A stretch of 20,914 nucleotides of DNA from an uncultured Hungatella sp. GTDB lineage: Bacteria > Bacillota > Clostridia > Lachnospirales > Lachnospiraceae. A model generated the notes under the pieces. That model worked only from the letters and a program-made list of their open reading frames with translations. It made no database searches and had not been told where the DNA came from. Positions within the stretch are counted from its first letter, which is position 1; each line of letters begins with the position of its first letter. Position numbers and translations under genes: made by a program. Of this stretch, positions 1-7,236 are shown piece after piece. The stretch spans positions 1 through 20,914 of the forward strand of contig CAJUPP010000065.1 in NCBI GenBank assembly GCA_910588325.1. Reading direction: 5' to 3'.

Positions 1-2
1 CT

Positions 3-273
3 GTGTTTGCGGGGATTTTATCTATTGCGACGATTCCGACGATCCTTTTGTCCCCTGTTGGAGGAATCCTGGCTGACAGGGCGGACCAGAGGAATATCAT
101 GGTGGCGCTGGACACGCTGACGGGAATGTCGGTCTTATGCGCGGCGGTTTGGACGTGTTTGTGACAGGACGGAAGAGATAGACAATCATATGGCAGTAGT
201 AGTTACTGCGGTACTTCTTCTGACAACTACAATGAATCCGACAAAATGTACAGAATCTGGAATTAGATTATAA
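3..273 (+). pseudogene. MFS transporter remnant (5' end outside window)
   Basis: The frame beginning at base 3 encodes hydrophobic residues and then GGILADRADQRNIMVALD, which matches the conserved loop between the second and third helices of major facilitator drug exporters (G-x-L-A-D-R-x-x-R-R). This frame stops at 162-164, far too early for a family of about 400 residues. The similarity seems to continue in other frames: VFVTGRK just after the stop in frame 2, then NHMAVVVTAVLLLTTTMNPT in frame 1 up to a stop at 271-273. That pattern indicates at least two frameshifts and loss of the C-terminal two thirds. The upstream half is outside the window. The substrate cannot be inferred. No transporter sequence is visible after about 273, where the thrS promoter region starts. 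Confidence 0.65.
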
Positions 274-347
274 CAAGGCGTTGCCGGTTCTGCGTATTGA
301 TAATGCTATTTTTTCGTGAAACAATCCTAATAGAACTAACTGCTGTC

Positions 348-375
348 TTGACAAAATCAAAACCAATGCTATAAT
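348..375 (+). promoter_or_regulatory. Promoter of the thrS T-box leader
   Basis: TTGACA at 348-353 and TATAAT at 370-375 are both perfect consensus and are separated by 16 bp. A TG at 367-368 makes it an extended -10. Transcription would start near 382, just ahead of the T-box leader. This is the expected form for a strong, constitutively initiated promoter whose output is set by attenuation downstream. Confidence 0.85.
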
Positions 376-381
376 CAAAGA

Positions 382-649
382 AGATAAAAAACGCGCTGAT
401 GGGAACAGTAGCATATGAGGAATGTCCAGAGAGAGATGAGCAGGTGGAAGCATCTTACAGGAATCATATAGGAAGACCACCCCGGAGCGGCCCTTAATCG
501 GGTCCGGTGATTCCGTTATCATCAAAAGAGGTTTGAACAGATACTCCAGTCGGAAGTATGTCCAAAGGAGATAGCTGTTCATTCAAAACTGGGTGGAACC
601 ACGATAGAATCGTCCCTTCTTACAGGAAGCTGTAAGAGGGGACTTTTTT
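382..649 (+). promoter_or_regulatory. T-box riboswitch, threonine (ACC specifier)
   Basis: This untranslated leader carries the T-box hallmark GGGTGGAACCACG at 591-603, followed by an intrinsic terminator at 612-649. In Stem I the helix ATATGA pairs with TCATAT (464-469), and GGG pairs with CCC below it. The internal loop between them has AGTA on the 5' side and GGAAGACCA on the 3' side, the arrangement of a loop-E motif plus specifier. The codon there is ACC (476-478), which is threonine and agrees with the downstream thrS. By family knowledge, uncharged tRNA-Thr binds the specifier and the UGGA bulge, stabilises the antiterminator and allows read-through. Charged tRNA leaves the terminator formed. 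The helix assignment was made by eye. Confidence 0.9.
612..649 (+). terminator. T-box attenuator (intrinsic terminator) ahead of thrS
   Basis: GTCCCTTCTTAC (612-623) pairs with GTAAGAGGGGAC (632-643) through a short loop and is followed by TTTTTT (644-649). It sits directly after the T-box sequence, whose 3' part competes for the left arm. It is therefore the conditional terminator of the riboswitch. Confidence 0.9.
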
Positions 650-704
650 CTATCCGCACGATCATCTGCGAAACAAAACAACTAATTAATAAAGGAGAAT
701 AAGC

Positions 705-2633
705 ATGAAAGTAACATTAAAAGACGGCAGTTGCAAAGAGTATTCCCAGCCTATGTCTGTAATTGATATTGCGGCAGACATCAGTGCCGGGCTGGCCAGA
801 ATGGCCTGCACAGGAGAGATTGACGGGGAAAGCGTTGATTTAAGGACCGTGGTGGACAAGGACTGCAGCTTAAACATTTTGACGGCTAAGGATGAGAAAG
901 GACTGGCAGCGCTTCGACATACGGCAAGCCATGTAATGGCCCAGGCCGTGAAACGTCTGTATCCGGACGCAAAACTGGCTATCGGGCCGTCTATTGCAGA
1001 CGGATTTTATTATGACATTGATTTTGCTTCCCCTATTACCGCAGAGGATATGGAGAAGATTGAGACAGAGATGAAGAAGATCATCAAAGAGGCATTGCCT
1101 TTAGAGAGGTTTACCCTTCCCAGGGAAGAGGCGCTGGCTTTTATGAGAGAGAAGAAAGAGCCTTACAAGGTAGAGCTGATTGAGGATCTGCCGGAAGGTG
1201 AGGAGATCAGTTTCTATAAGCAGGGAGAGTTTACGGATCTGTGTGCAGGCCCTCATCTGATGAACACCAAGGAGGTGGGAAAGGCATATAAACTGACCAG
1301 CCTTGCAGGTGCATACTGGAGAGGGGATGAGCACAATAAGATGCTGACCCGTATTTATGCCACGGCCTTTGCCAAGAAGGAAGATCTGGAAGCTTACCTT
1401 ACCATGATCGAGGAGGCAAAGAAGAGAGACCACCGGAAGCTGGGGAAGGAACTGGGACTGTTTATGATGCATGATGCAGGCCCCGGATTCCCATTTTTCC
1501 TTCCAAAGGGCATGGTGCTTAAAAATACTCTGTTGGATTATTGGAGAGAGATTCATAAAAAGGCAGGGTATGTGGAGATTTCTACTCCGATTATCTTAAA
1601 CAGAAGCCTGTGGGAGACTTCCGGACATTGGGATCATTATAAAAACAATATGTACACCACAGTGATTGACGACCAGGATTATTGTGTGAAGCCTATGAAC
1701 TGCCCAGGCGGAGTTCTTGTGTATGCTTCGGAGCCCCGTTCTTATCGGGATCTGCCATTGCGCATAGGGGAGATCGGTCTGGTACACCGTCATGAGAAAT
1801 CCGGGCAGCTTCACGGTCTTATGAGAGTGCGGTGCTTTAATCAGGATGATGCACATATTTTCATGACACCGAATCAGATTAAGGATGAGATCATGGGGGT
1901 TGCCAGCCTGATCAATGAGGTTTATACCTTGTTCGGATTTAAGTATCATGTGGAACTGTCTACCAGGCCGGAGGACAGCATGGGAAGCGATGAGGACTGG
2001 GAGATGGCTACGGAAGGTTTAAGAACAGCTTTGGATGAGTTGGGCTTAGACTATGTGGTAAATGAGGGAGACGGCGCTTTCTATGGGCCTAAGATTGACT
2101 TCCACCTGGTGGATGCCATTGGAAGAACATGGCAGTGTGGCACCATCCAGCTAGATTTCCAGCTTCCTCAAAGGTTTGAACTGGAATATCAGGGAGCGGA
2201 TGGGGAGAAACATCGTCCTATTATGATTCACCGAGTACTCTTTGGCTCGATTGAACGGTTTATCGGTATTTTGATCGAGCATTTTGCAGGTGCATTCCCT
2301 GCATGGCTGGCTCCGGTACAGGTGAAGGTATTACCGATTTCTGATAAGTTTATTGAGTATGGGGAAAGTGTAAGGAAGCAGCTTGACGAGGCAGGGATCC
2401 GGGTGGAACTGGATACCCGTTCGGAGAAGATCGGTTACAAGATCCGCGAAGCTCAGATGCAGAGAATACCGTATATGCTGATTGTAGGACAGAAGGAGCA
2501 AGAGGAAGGCTTGGTTGCTGTCAGAAGCCGCAACACAGGGGATGAGGGGCAGAAATCCCTGACAGACTTTATTCGGAAATTACAGGAGGAGATCGCTTCT
2601 AAAGCCATGGAGGAGGCAAAGCCGAAGCAGTAA
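705..2633 (+). CDS. thrS: Threonine--tRNA ligase
   Basis: Charges tRNA-Thr with threonine in the cytoplasm. The 642 residues are the normal length for the bacterial enzyme. Domain order is TGS (about 1-62), the editing domain with HTASH (His72, His76) and C-x-x-x-H (Cys180, His184), the class II catalytic core (about 245-535), and the C-terminal anticodon-binding domain. Motif 1 lies near FFLPKGM (264-270), motif 2 around RHEKSGQLHGLMRVRCF (362-378), and motif 3 near FGSIERFIGILIEH. Zinc ligands are visible as Cys333 in MNCPGG, His384 in DDAHIF and the His of MIHRVLFG. An AAAGGAG site precedes the ATG at 705. Expression is controlled by the threonine T-box upstream. It ends in its own terminator and looks monocistronic. 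Confidence 0.98.
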   Translation: MKVTLKDGSCKEYSQPMSVIDIAADISAGLARMACTGEIDGESVDLRTVVDKDCSLNILTAKDEKGLAALRHTASHVMAQAVKRLYPDAKLAIGPSIADGFYYDIDFASPITAEDMEKIETEMKKIIKEALPLERFTLPREEALAFMREKKEPYKVELIEDLPEGEEISFYKQGEFTDLCAGPHLMNTKEVGKAYKLTSLAGAYWRGDEHNKMLTRIYATAFAKKEDLEAYLTMIEEAKKRDHRKLGKELGLFMMHDAGPGFPFFLPKGMVLKNTLLDYWREIHKKAGYVEISTPIILNRSLWETSGHWDHYKNNMYTTVIDDQDYCVKPMNCPGGVLVYASEPRSYRDLPLRIGEIGLVHRHEKSGQLHGLMRVRCFNQDDAHIFMTPNQIKDEIMGVASLINEVYTLFGFKYHVELSTRPEDSMGSDEDWEMATEGLRTALDELGLDYVVNEGDGAFYGPKIDFHLVDAIGRTWQCGTIQLDFQLPQRFELEYQGADGEKHRPIMIHRVLFGSIERFIGILIEHFAGAFPAWLAPVQVKVLPISDKFIEYGESVRKQLDEAGIRVELDTRSEKIGYKIREAQMQRIPYMLIVGQKEQEEGLVAVRSRNTGDEGQKSLTDFIRKLQEEIASKAMEEAKPKQ

Positions 2634-2714
2634 ATGCTAAATAAAGTCCTCTGTCTCACTGTGTGATGATATGACTGTATCAGTGCACCAGAAAAACAAC
2701 AGATGAATAGTTAC

Positions 2715-2756
2715 GAAAAAGCGGTGTTGGATGATAGCTTCCAGGTCCGCTTTTTC
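2715..2756 (+). terminator. Terminator downstream of thrS
   Basis: GAAAAAGCGG (2715-2724) and CCGCTTTTTC (2747-2756) are a perfect 10-bp inverted repeat with a 22-base loop, and the T-run lies in the right arm. It is about 80 bases after the thrS stop. The loop is long for an intrinsic terminator, but an inner GGA/TCC pairing could shorten it. Confidence 0.7.
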
Positions 2757-2811
2757 TTGATTCCACAGGAAAGACGGTTTTGGAAAGTAGAGTCCTGAAT
2801 TTGTCAAACAG

Positions 2812-3558
2812 GTGAGAGTTTTGAGAAAAGGATACTCTAACTACCGGTATTACAGCATTCATCAGACGGCCCGTCTGGATATGATTGTGTATATGAAGGA
2901 ATTGGGGATGAGCTTAAGCGAGATTAGGCAGATTCTGGAACAGGGGGATATTCAGGCCATTGAATCGGCTTTAATCAGCAAAAAGCGGCAGGTCAAGGAT
3001 CAGATTGCCAAACTGGAAATGCGCTTAAATGCTATCACAAGAACCATTGAGAGTGTGGAGCGTTTTCGGAAAGCGCCTGACTGCGGAATGACCACAGTGG
3101 AGTATATTCCTCACAGGAAGATTTTTGCCATACATACGGATATCAATTTTTATGATTATGACAGTTCGGTATACGAACTGATTCTAAGTCAGCTGAAGGA
3201 AACCATTATTAAACAGGATTTACCACAAATTTATTATTGCAATGTGGGTACAATTCTTCCTATGAAGGATTTTTTGGAAAAACGTCTGGTTTCCAATGAG
3301 ATTTTTGTGTTTGTGGACGATGAATTTCCGGAAAATGAGTCTGTCAGGAGGATTGACAGCGGAATGTATGCCTGTATTTATGTGGATAATTTCGATGATG
3401 AGCCGGAGTATGCAGGACGGCTTTTGGAGTATTGCAAGGCTCATTCTTATACCATATGCGGGGATTATATCTGTGAGGTTTTAACGGAGTTTAATGTGTT
3501 TGATGATACAAAGCGTTCCATGTTTTTGAGGCTTCAGGTACCGCTGAAATTCCGTTAA
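2812..3558 (+). CDS. MerR-family regulator lacking its N-terminal HTH (probably decayed)
   Basis: The readable frame starts at GTG 2812 and enters a MerR-type DNA-binding domain midway, at SNYRYYSIHQ. The wing/helix region follows (KELGMSLSEIRQILEQGD), then a dimerisation coiled coil (about 60-90) and a C-terminal GyrI/BmrR-like ligand-binding domain of about 150 residues. The first 35-40 residues that normally form the helix-turn-helix (pattern ...TLRYYDEIGLL...) are missing, and I could not find them in any frame upstream. A stop codon lies in frame at 2788, and no ribosome site precedes the GTG. The intact family senses a hydrophobic or cationic ligand and remodels a promoter with a 19-bp spacer. 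Such a promoter lies just downstream at 3590-3620. Either this is a truncated gene or an unusual effector-only protein. I favour truncation. Confidence 0.7.
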   Translation: MRVLRKGYSNYRYYSIHQTARLDMIVYMKELGMSLSEIRQILEQGDIQAIESALISKKRQVKDQIAKLEMRLNAITRTIESVERFRKAPDCGMTTVEYIPHRKIFAIHTDINFYDYDSSVYELILSQLKETIIKQDLPQIYYCNVGTILPMKDFLEKRLVSNEIFVFVDDEFPENESVRRIDSGMYACIYVDNFDDEPEYAGRLLEYCKAHSYTICGDYICEVLTEFNVFDDTKRSMFLRLQVPLKFR

Positions 3559-3589
3559 ACAGTTTGGTAAAAAAATGTTTGATTCTCTC

Positions 3590-3620
3590 TTGACTCTCAC
3601 CTAACATCAGACTGTAAAAT
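3590..3620 (+). promoter_or_regulatory. Promoter with 19-bp spacer, MerR-target type
   Basis: TTGACT (3590-3595) and TAAAAT (3615-3620) are separated by 19 bp. Sigma-A promoters usually have 16-18 bp, whereas promoters activated by MerR-family proteins characteristically have 19-20 bp. The spacer starts with CTCTCACCT (3594-3602), whose reverse complement AGGTGAGAG occurs at 2810-2818. The right half of the expected dyad here is poorly matched. It would drive the gene at 3662. Confidence 0.6.
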
Positions 3621-3661
3621 AATAGTAACAGAAAACGTTGTATGATGAAGGAGGAATTTTT

Positions 3662-4687
3662 ATGAGTAAGATTAAAGTAGTGCAGTACGGCTGTGGCAAG
3701 ATGAGCAAGTATATTCTGCGTTATCTGTATGAGAAAGGGGCTCAGATTGTAGGCGCTATCGATGTGAATCCTGAGATTGTGGGAATGGATGTAGGCGATT
3801 ATGCGGGACTGGGAATGAAACTGGGAGTTGCCATCAGTGATAATGCAGAGGAAGTACTCGACAATACGGATCCGGATATTGCAGTGGTTACTCTGTTCAG
3901 CTTAGTCAGCGACTGTTTTGATCATTATGTAAAATGTTTGAGCCGCGGAATCAGCGTGATTACTACTTGTGAGGAAGCCACTTACTGCTGGACCACTGAT
4001 CCGGTGCGTGCGAATCAGTTGGATGTTCTGGCGAAAGAGAACAACTGTACCTTTGTGGGAAGCGGCATGGAGGATACTTTCTGGGTAAATATGGTAGGTA
4101 TGGTGGCAGGAAGCTGTCATAATATCAAAAAGATTGAAGGGGCTGTCAGCTATAATGTAGAGGACTATGGACTGGCTCTGGCGAAGGCCCACGGAGTGGA
4201 TCTGACTCCGGAAGAGTTTGAGAAACAGATTGCCCATCCGGAAGTTCTGGAGCCTTCTTATGTATGGAATTCCAATGAGGCGTTGGCGGCAAAGATGGGA
4301 TGGACCATTAAGAGCCAGACACAGAAATGTGTTCCTTATTTCCATGACGGGGATCTGTATTCTTCTACCATGGGGAAAGAGATTAAGACAGGAAACTGCA
4401 TTGGTATGGCGGCAGTGGTGACTACAGAGACCTTCCAGGGGCCGGTGATTGAGACACAGTGTATCGGGAAAGTATATGGGCCGGATGATGGAGATATGTG
4501 CGACTGGAAGATTACCGGTGAGCCGGATACGGAATTTCATGTGGTGAAACCGGCTACGGTTGAGCATACCTGCGCTACCATTGTGAATCGAATCCCCAGT
4601 GTTTTGAGGGCTCCGGCAGGATTGATTACATTGGATGAACTGGATGAGATTGAGCATATAACCTATCCTATGGAGTTTTACTGCTAA
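3662..4687 (+). CDS. DapB-like / 2,4-diaminopentanoate dehydrogenase-like NAD(P)-dependent oxidoreductase
   Basis: This 341-residue protein opens with a Rossmann fold (IKVVQYGCGKMSKYILRYL, then a beta strand ending GAID). The overall pattern resembles the dihydrodipicolinate-reductase N-terminal superfamily and, in length and in its long C-terminal domain, the 2,4-diaminopentanoate dehydrogenase group of Clostridia. The segment VITTCEEATYCW (about 99-110) corresponds to the conserved region after the cofactor domain. The ATG at 3662 is chosen because AAGGAGG (3648-3654) is 7 bases upstream; an in-frame ATG at 3638 lacks a site. It is monocistronic between the MerR-type promoter and a strong terminator. 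No ornithine- or lysine-degradation genes are adjacent, so the substrate is unknown. True DapB is unlikely because that enzyme is about 250 residues. The dehydrogenase fold is fairly secure; the exact reaction is not. Confidence 0.7.
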   Translation: MSKIKVVQYGCGKMSKYILRYLYEKGAQIVGAIDVNPEIVGMDVGDYAGLGMKLGVAISDNAEEVLDNTDPDIAVVTLFSLVSDCFDHYVKCLSRGISVITTCEEATYCWTTDPVRANQLDVLAKENNCTFVGSGMEDTFWVNMVGMVAGSCHNIKKIEGAVSYNVEDYGLALAKAHGVDLTPEEFEKQIAHPEVLEPSYVWNSNEALAAKMGWTIKSQTQKCVPYFHDGDLYSSTMGKEIKTGNCIGMAAVVTTETFQGPVIETQCIGKVYGPDDGDMCDWKITGEPDTEFHVVKPATVEHTCATIVNRIPSVLRAPAGLITLDELDEIEHITYPMEFYC

Positions 4688-4750
4688 TATTGGCCTCTGC
4701 ACGCCTATAAAGCAGTACTTTAGACGCAAAAACTGCAGGACAGACGGGAT

Positions 4751-4799
4751 AAGCAGCTATACAGGGAGAAAAAATTTCTTCCTGTATAGCTGCTTTTTT
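4751..4799 (+). terminator. Terminator downstream of the dehydrogenase-like gene
   Basis: AAGCAGCTATACAGG (4751-4765) pairs perfectly with CCTGTATAGCTGCTT (4781-4795), and the T-run extends to 4799. This is a strong intrinsic terminator about 65 bases after the stop codon. Confidence 0.93.
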
Positions 4800-4835
4800 G
4801 ATGCGGGAATGAGCCTTGCATTTCATAAAAATTAT

Positions 4836-4884
4836 ATACCCTCAGTGGACAAGGGGCATGTATCCCCTTGTCCACTGAGGGTAT
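4836..4884. repeat. Perfect 21-bp inverted repeat with 7-base loop
   Basis: The left arm, 4836-4856, begins ATACCCTCAGTGGAC. The right arm, 4864-4884, is its exact reverse complement, and the loop is CATGTAT. No T-run follows on the + strand, so it is not a standard terminator for the gene before it, which already has one at 4751-4799. It lies about 30 bases upstream of the padR promoter. Its role is unknown. Confidence 0.9.
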
Positions 4885-4915
4885 TCTTGCAATTTGAAAT
4901 TTGTATAATATTTTA

Positions 4916-4944
4916 TTGACATACAATATTATATGATGTATAAT
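4916..4944 (+). promoter_or_regulatory. Promoter of the padR operon with overlapping dyad
   Basis: TTGACA (4916-4921) and TATAAT (4939-4944) are both perfect consensus with a 17-bp spacer. ATACA (4921-4925) and TGTAT (4937-4941) form an inverted repeat with an 11-base centre that overlaps both hexamers. That is a plausible autorepression site for the PadR protein encoded next. The operator role is inferred from position and symmetry only. Confidence 0.8.
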
Positions 4945-4999
4945 ATAGAAAAATAAATAATATTATAGATTTGCAAAACCACAGACAAGGAGTGAGAAC

Positions 5000-5317
5000 A
5001 TGGTTTTTAACACAGGAGCAGCTCTCCTGGATGCCATTGTGCTGGCGGTTGTGTCCAGGGACACAGAAGGAACCTATGGGTATAAGATTACCCAGGATGT
5101 CAGGGAAGCCATCAATATTTCGGAGTCCACACTGTATCCGGTGCTTCGCAGACTGCAGAAGGATGAATGCCTGGAAGTGTATGATCTTGCATTTGACGGG
5201 CGGAACCGGAGATACTATAAGATTACGGAGAGAGGGCGGGTTCAGCTGAATCTGTACCGCGGGGAATGGCATGTCTATTCTGGTAAGATATCGAAAATAC
5301 TTGAGGAGGCTGGCTGA
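5000..5317 (+). CDS. PadR-family transcriptional regulator
   Basis: A 105-residue winged-helix repressor of the short PadR type. The DNA-binding domain fills most of the protein: TYGYKITQDV (helix 2), ISESTLYPVLRRLQKDECLE (recognition helix and start of the wing), and GRNRRYYKITERGR (wing). The short C-terminal helix GEWHVYSGKISKILEEAG would mediate dimerisation. The start at 5000 follows AAGGAGTG (4986-4993). Its stop overlaps the start of the DUF1700 gene (TGATG), so the two are translationally coupled. PadR genes paired with DUF1700 and DUF4097 genes recur in Firmicutes and usually act as autoregulators of those operons. The ligand or signal is unknown. Confidence 0.93.
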   Translation: MVFNTGAALLDAIVLAVVSRDTEGTYGYKITQDVREAINISESTLYPVLRRLQKDECLEVYDLAFDGRNRRYYKITERGRVQLNLYRGEWHVYSGKISKILEEAG

Positions 5318-6252
5318 TGAGTAAGGAAGAGTTTATGAAAAACTTGGAATATCTGCTTTCAGATATTCCGGAAGAGGAGAAGAAGGATGCGCTTGACTAT
5401 TACCAGGATTACCTGGAGGAGGCCGGCGACATGGCGGATAAAGCCATAGAGGAATTTGGCAGTCCGGAAAGGATTGCAGCCATTATCCGTTCGGATATCC
5501 GAGGGGACCTGAAAGATGGCGGGGCGTTTACAGAAGTAGGATATGAGGACGAGCGTTTCCGTGATCCGAATTATCAGGTGGCAAAAAGGTATGATCTGCC
5601 GGAGGTAAATGAGGCGGCAGATAACGGGAAAACAAAACAGAAAGGATATGAAAGTCAGAAAAACCAAAGTAGCGGGGAGAATCCGGAGAACGGAGGAAGG
5701 AATGGAAGTGCATACGGACAGCAGGAAAGCCGAAGGAACACAAAAGATGCCTGTGAAAAGGCTGGCTGGGAACATGCAGGCAGTACAGGAGCGCAGGATG
5801 GCTGGCACAATCAAAGGAATGGTGCAGATCCTGGCAGTCCGGAAAGAAAAAGACCTTTAGGCTCAGGGGAACAGGGAAGGCTTTTGAAACTCATTTTGTT
5901 TATTGTGCTGATACTGGCGGCACTTCCGGCTCTTTTGGGAATCGGAGGAGGAATCCTGGGTGTTGTCACAGGGGTTGTCTGCGTTCTTTTGGCTATGATT
6001 GTTGTGCTGGCGGTATTGACCTTTGCTCTGGTTTTAGCCGGAGTGGCACTGTGTGTGGCCGGAGTGATCGCTATGTTTTCCAATCTATTAAACGGGCTCT
6101 TCTGCTTTGGGGCAGGGCTTATGGTGTTATCCTTTGGATTTATTGCTTTGGTTATTTCCACCTGGTTTTACGGAAAGCTGATTCCCTGGCTGCTGCGGCT
6201 CTGTGTCAATGGAATCAGCATGCTGGTTCATAGAAAGGAGCGTGCGGCATGA
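5317..6252 (+). CDS. DUF1700 (HAAS-type) membrane protein
   Basis: The 311 residues fall into three parts. Residues 1-70 (SKEEFMKNLEYLLSDIPEEE..., DYYQDYLEEAG, AIEEFGSPERIA) match the DUF1700/HAAS helical domain typical of partners of PadR regulators. Residues 75-188 are a hydrophilic, low-complexity linker rich in Gly, Asn, Gln and charged residues. Residues 189-290 hold three or four transmembrane segments rich in Val, Leu and Gly. A short basic tail ends the protein. The ATG at 5317 overlaps the padR stop and has GAGGAGG (5303-5309) at good spacing. The next gene starts inside its stop codon (ATGA). Known family members pair a cytoplasmic helical domain with membrane helices. A signalling or scaffolding role with PadR is inferred. 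Confidence 0.88.
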   Translation: MSKEEFMKNLEYLLSDIPEEEKKDALDYYQDYLEEAGDMADKAIEEFGSPERIAAIIRSDIRGDLKDGGAFTEVGYEDERFRDPNYQVAKRYDLPEVNEAADNGKTKQKGYESQKNQSSGENPENGGRNGSAYGQQESRRNTKDACEKAGWEHAGSTGAQDGWHNQRNGADPGSPERKRPLGSGEQGRLLKLILFIVLILAALPALLGIGGGILGVVTGVVCVLLAMIVVLAVLTFALVLAGVALCVAGVIAMFSNLLNGLFCFGAGLMVLSFGFIALVISTWFYGKLIPWLLRLCVNGISMLVHRKERAA

Positions 6253-7175
6253 AAAGGTTTACTAAGATTATGCTGATACTGGCAGCATTTACATTTGTAT
6301 TTGGCTTTGCAATCACGGCAGCGGCGGAAGCTTTAGGCGGACGGATGCCCAGGATGGCAGTTATAAATAATGGCTGGTATGACGGAGAGTGGTTCCTTGT
6401 TCCTCACAGTTCTCCTGATCATCATGAGAATGGCATTATGATACCAGATGAGGATATATGGGATTCTGAGTATGCAGAGATGATAAGTGAGATAGAGGTG
6501 GAAGAACTGGCGGACATTGATGCAGTCTTCCAAGAAGAGGGCGTCCGTAAACTGGAGATATCTGTGGAGGCTGCCGGTGTGGAGATCATAGAGGGAGAGA
6601 TAGCAGACTCCATCTATTTGTCAGAGGCCGGAAAATATATTGAATGGGAGCAGGAGATTGATGACGATACGCTGAAATTGACGATCCTGAAAAAGAGGGG
6701 AACAGGAAACAAGGTTTCGTCATGGGACAGCGAGGCGTATCGGGCGGTATTGGTTCTCCCAAAGGGCGAAGAGTTCCATGAAATGGAGATCAAGGTAGGA
6801 GCCGGAAGTGTTGAGGCGGACAGGGTTACGGTAAATAAGCTGAAATTGGAGGCAGGGGCCGGAAGCGTCAATATAGGCTTAGGAAACGTAAGTGAATTAA
6901 AGATTGACAGCCAGGCCGGATCGGTGATATATACTGGTAAGGTGGATCGGGAGCTGGAGGTAGATTGTCAGGCCGGAAGCGCAGAAGTTTATCTGTCAGG
7001 GGTCCAGGAAGATTTTAACTATGATATGAAGGTCAGTATGGGAAGCATTGAAATCGACGGCAGATATTACAGCGGCCTTGATAAGGAGAAGACTCTTGCC
7101 AATGAGGATGCATGGAAGAAGGCAGAGCTGGACTGTGAGGTCGGGGCCATTGAACTGGTATTTTATGAGGAGTAA
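6249..7175 (+). CDS. DUF4097-type beta-repeat envelope protein
   Basis: The 308-residue protein has an N-terminal signal or anchor sequence (MKRFTKIMLILAAFTFVFGF, cleavage plausible after the Ala-rich stretch near residue 26). An acidic region follows to about residue 95, then a repetitive beta region to about 290. Short repeats such as VGAGSVEAD, AGAGSVNIG, SQAGSVIY and CQAGSAEVY recur about every 20-22 residues, as expected for the adhesin-like beta-helix of the DUF4097/DUF4098 family. It overlaps the DUF1700 gene by 4 bases (ATGA), with AAGGAG at 6234-6239. It is probably exposed outside the membrane and works with the DUF1700 and PspC partners. No catalytic residues are seen and the molecular function is unknown. 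Confidence 0.85.
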   Translation: MKRFTKIMLILAAFTFVFGFAITAAAEALGGRMPRMAVINNGWYDGEWFLVPHSSPDHHENGIMIPDEDIWDSEYAEMISEIEVEELADIDAVFQEEGVRKLEISVEAAGVEIIEGEIADSIYLSEAGKYIEWEQEIDDDTLKLTILKKRGTGNKVSSWDSEAYRAVLVLPKGEEFHEMEIKVGAGSVEADRVTVNKLKLEAGAGSVNIGLGNVSELKIDSQAGSVIYTGKVDRELEVDCQAGSAEVYLSGVQEDFNYDMKVSMGSIEIDGRYYSGLDKEKTLANEDAWKKAELDCEVGAIELVFYEE

Positions 7176-7236
7176 GCTGACTTAGCAGGTGCCCTAAAGG
7201 GGCCCATGCCGTTATCTTAGAAAAGGAGATTAGAAT

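Noticed and set aside
2703..2798. 31-codon frame before the MerR-like gene, considered as the missing HTH
   Set aside because: Its product (MNSYEKAVLDD...) has no MerR helix-turn-helix features, is in another frame, and overlaps the thrS terminator hairpin.
3902..4729. Minus-strand frame of 275 codons opposite the dehydrogenase-like gene
   Set aside because: It is antisense to a gene with a strong ribosome site, promoter and terminator. Its product is rich in His, Arg and Cys without a recognisable domain, which is typical of a shadow frame.
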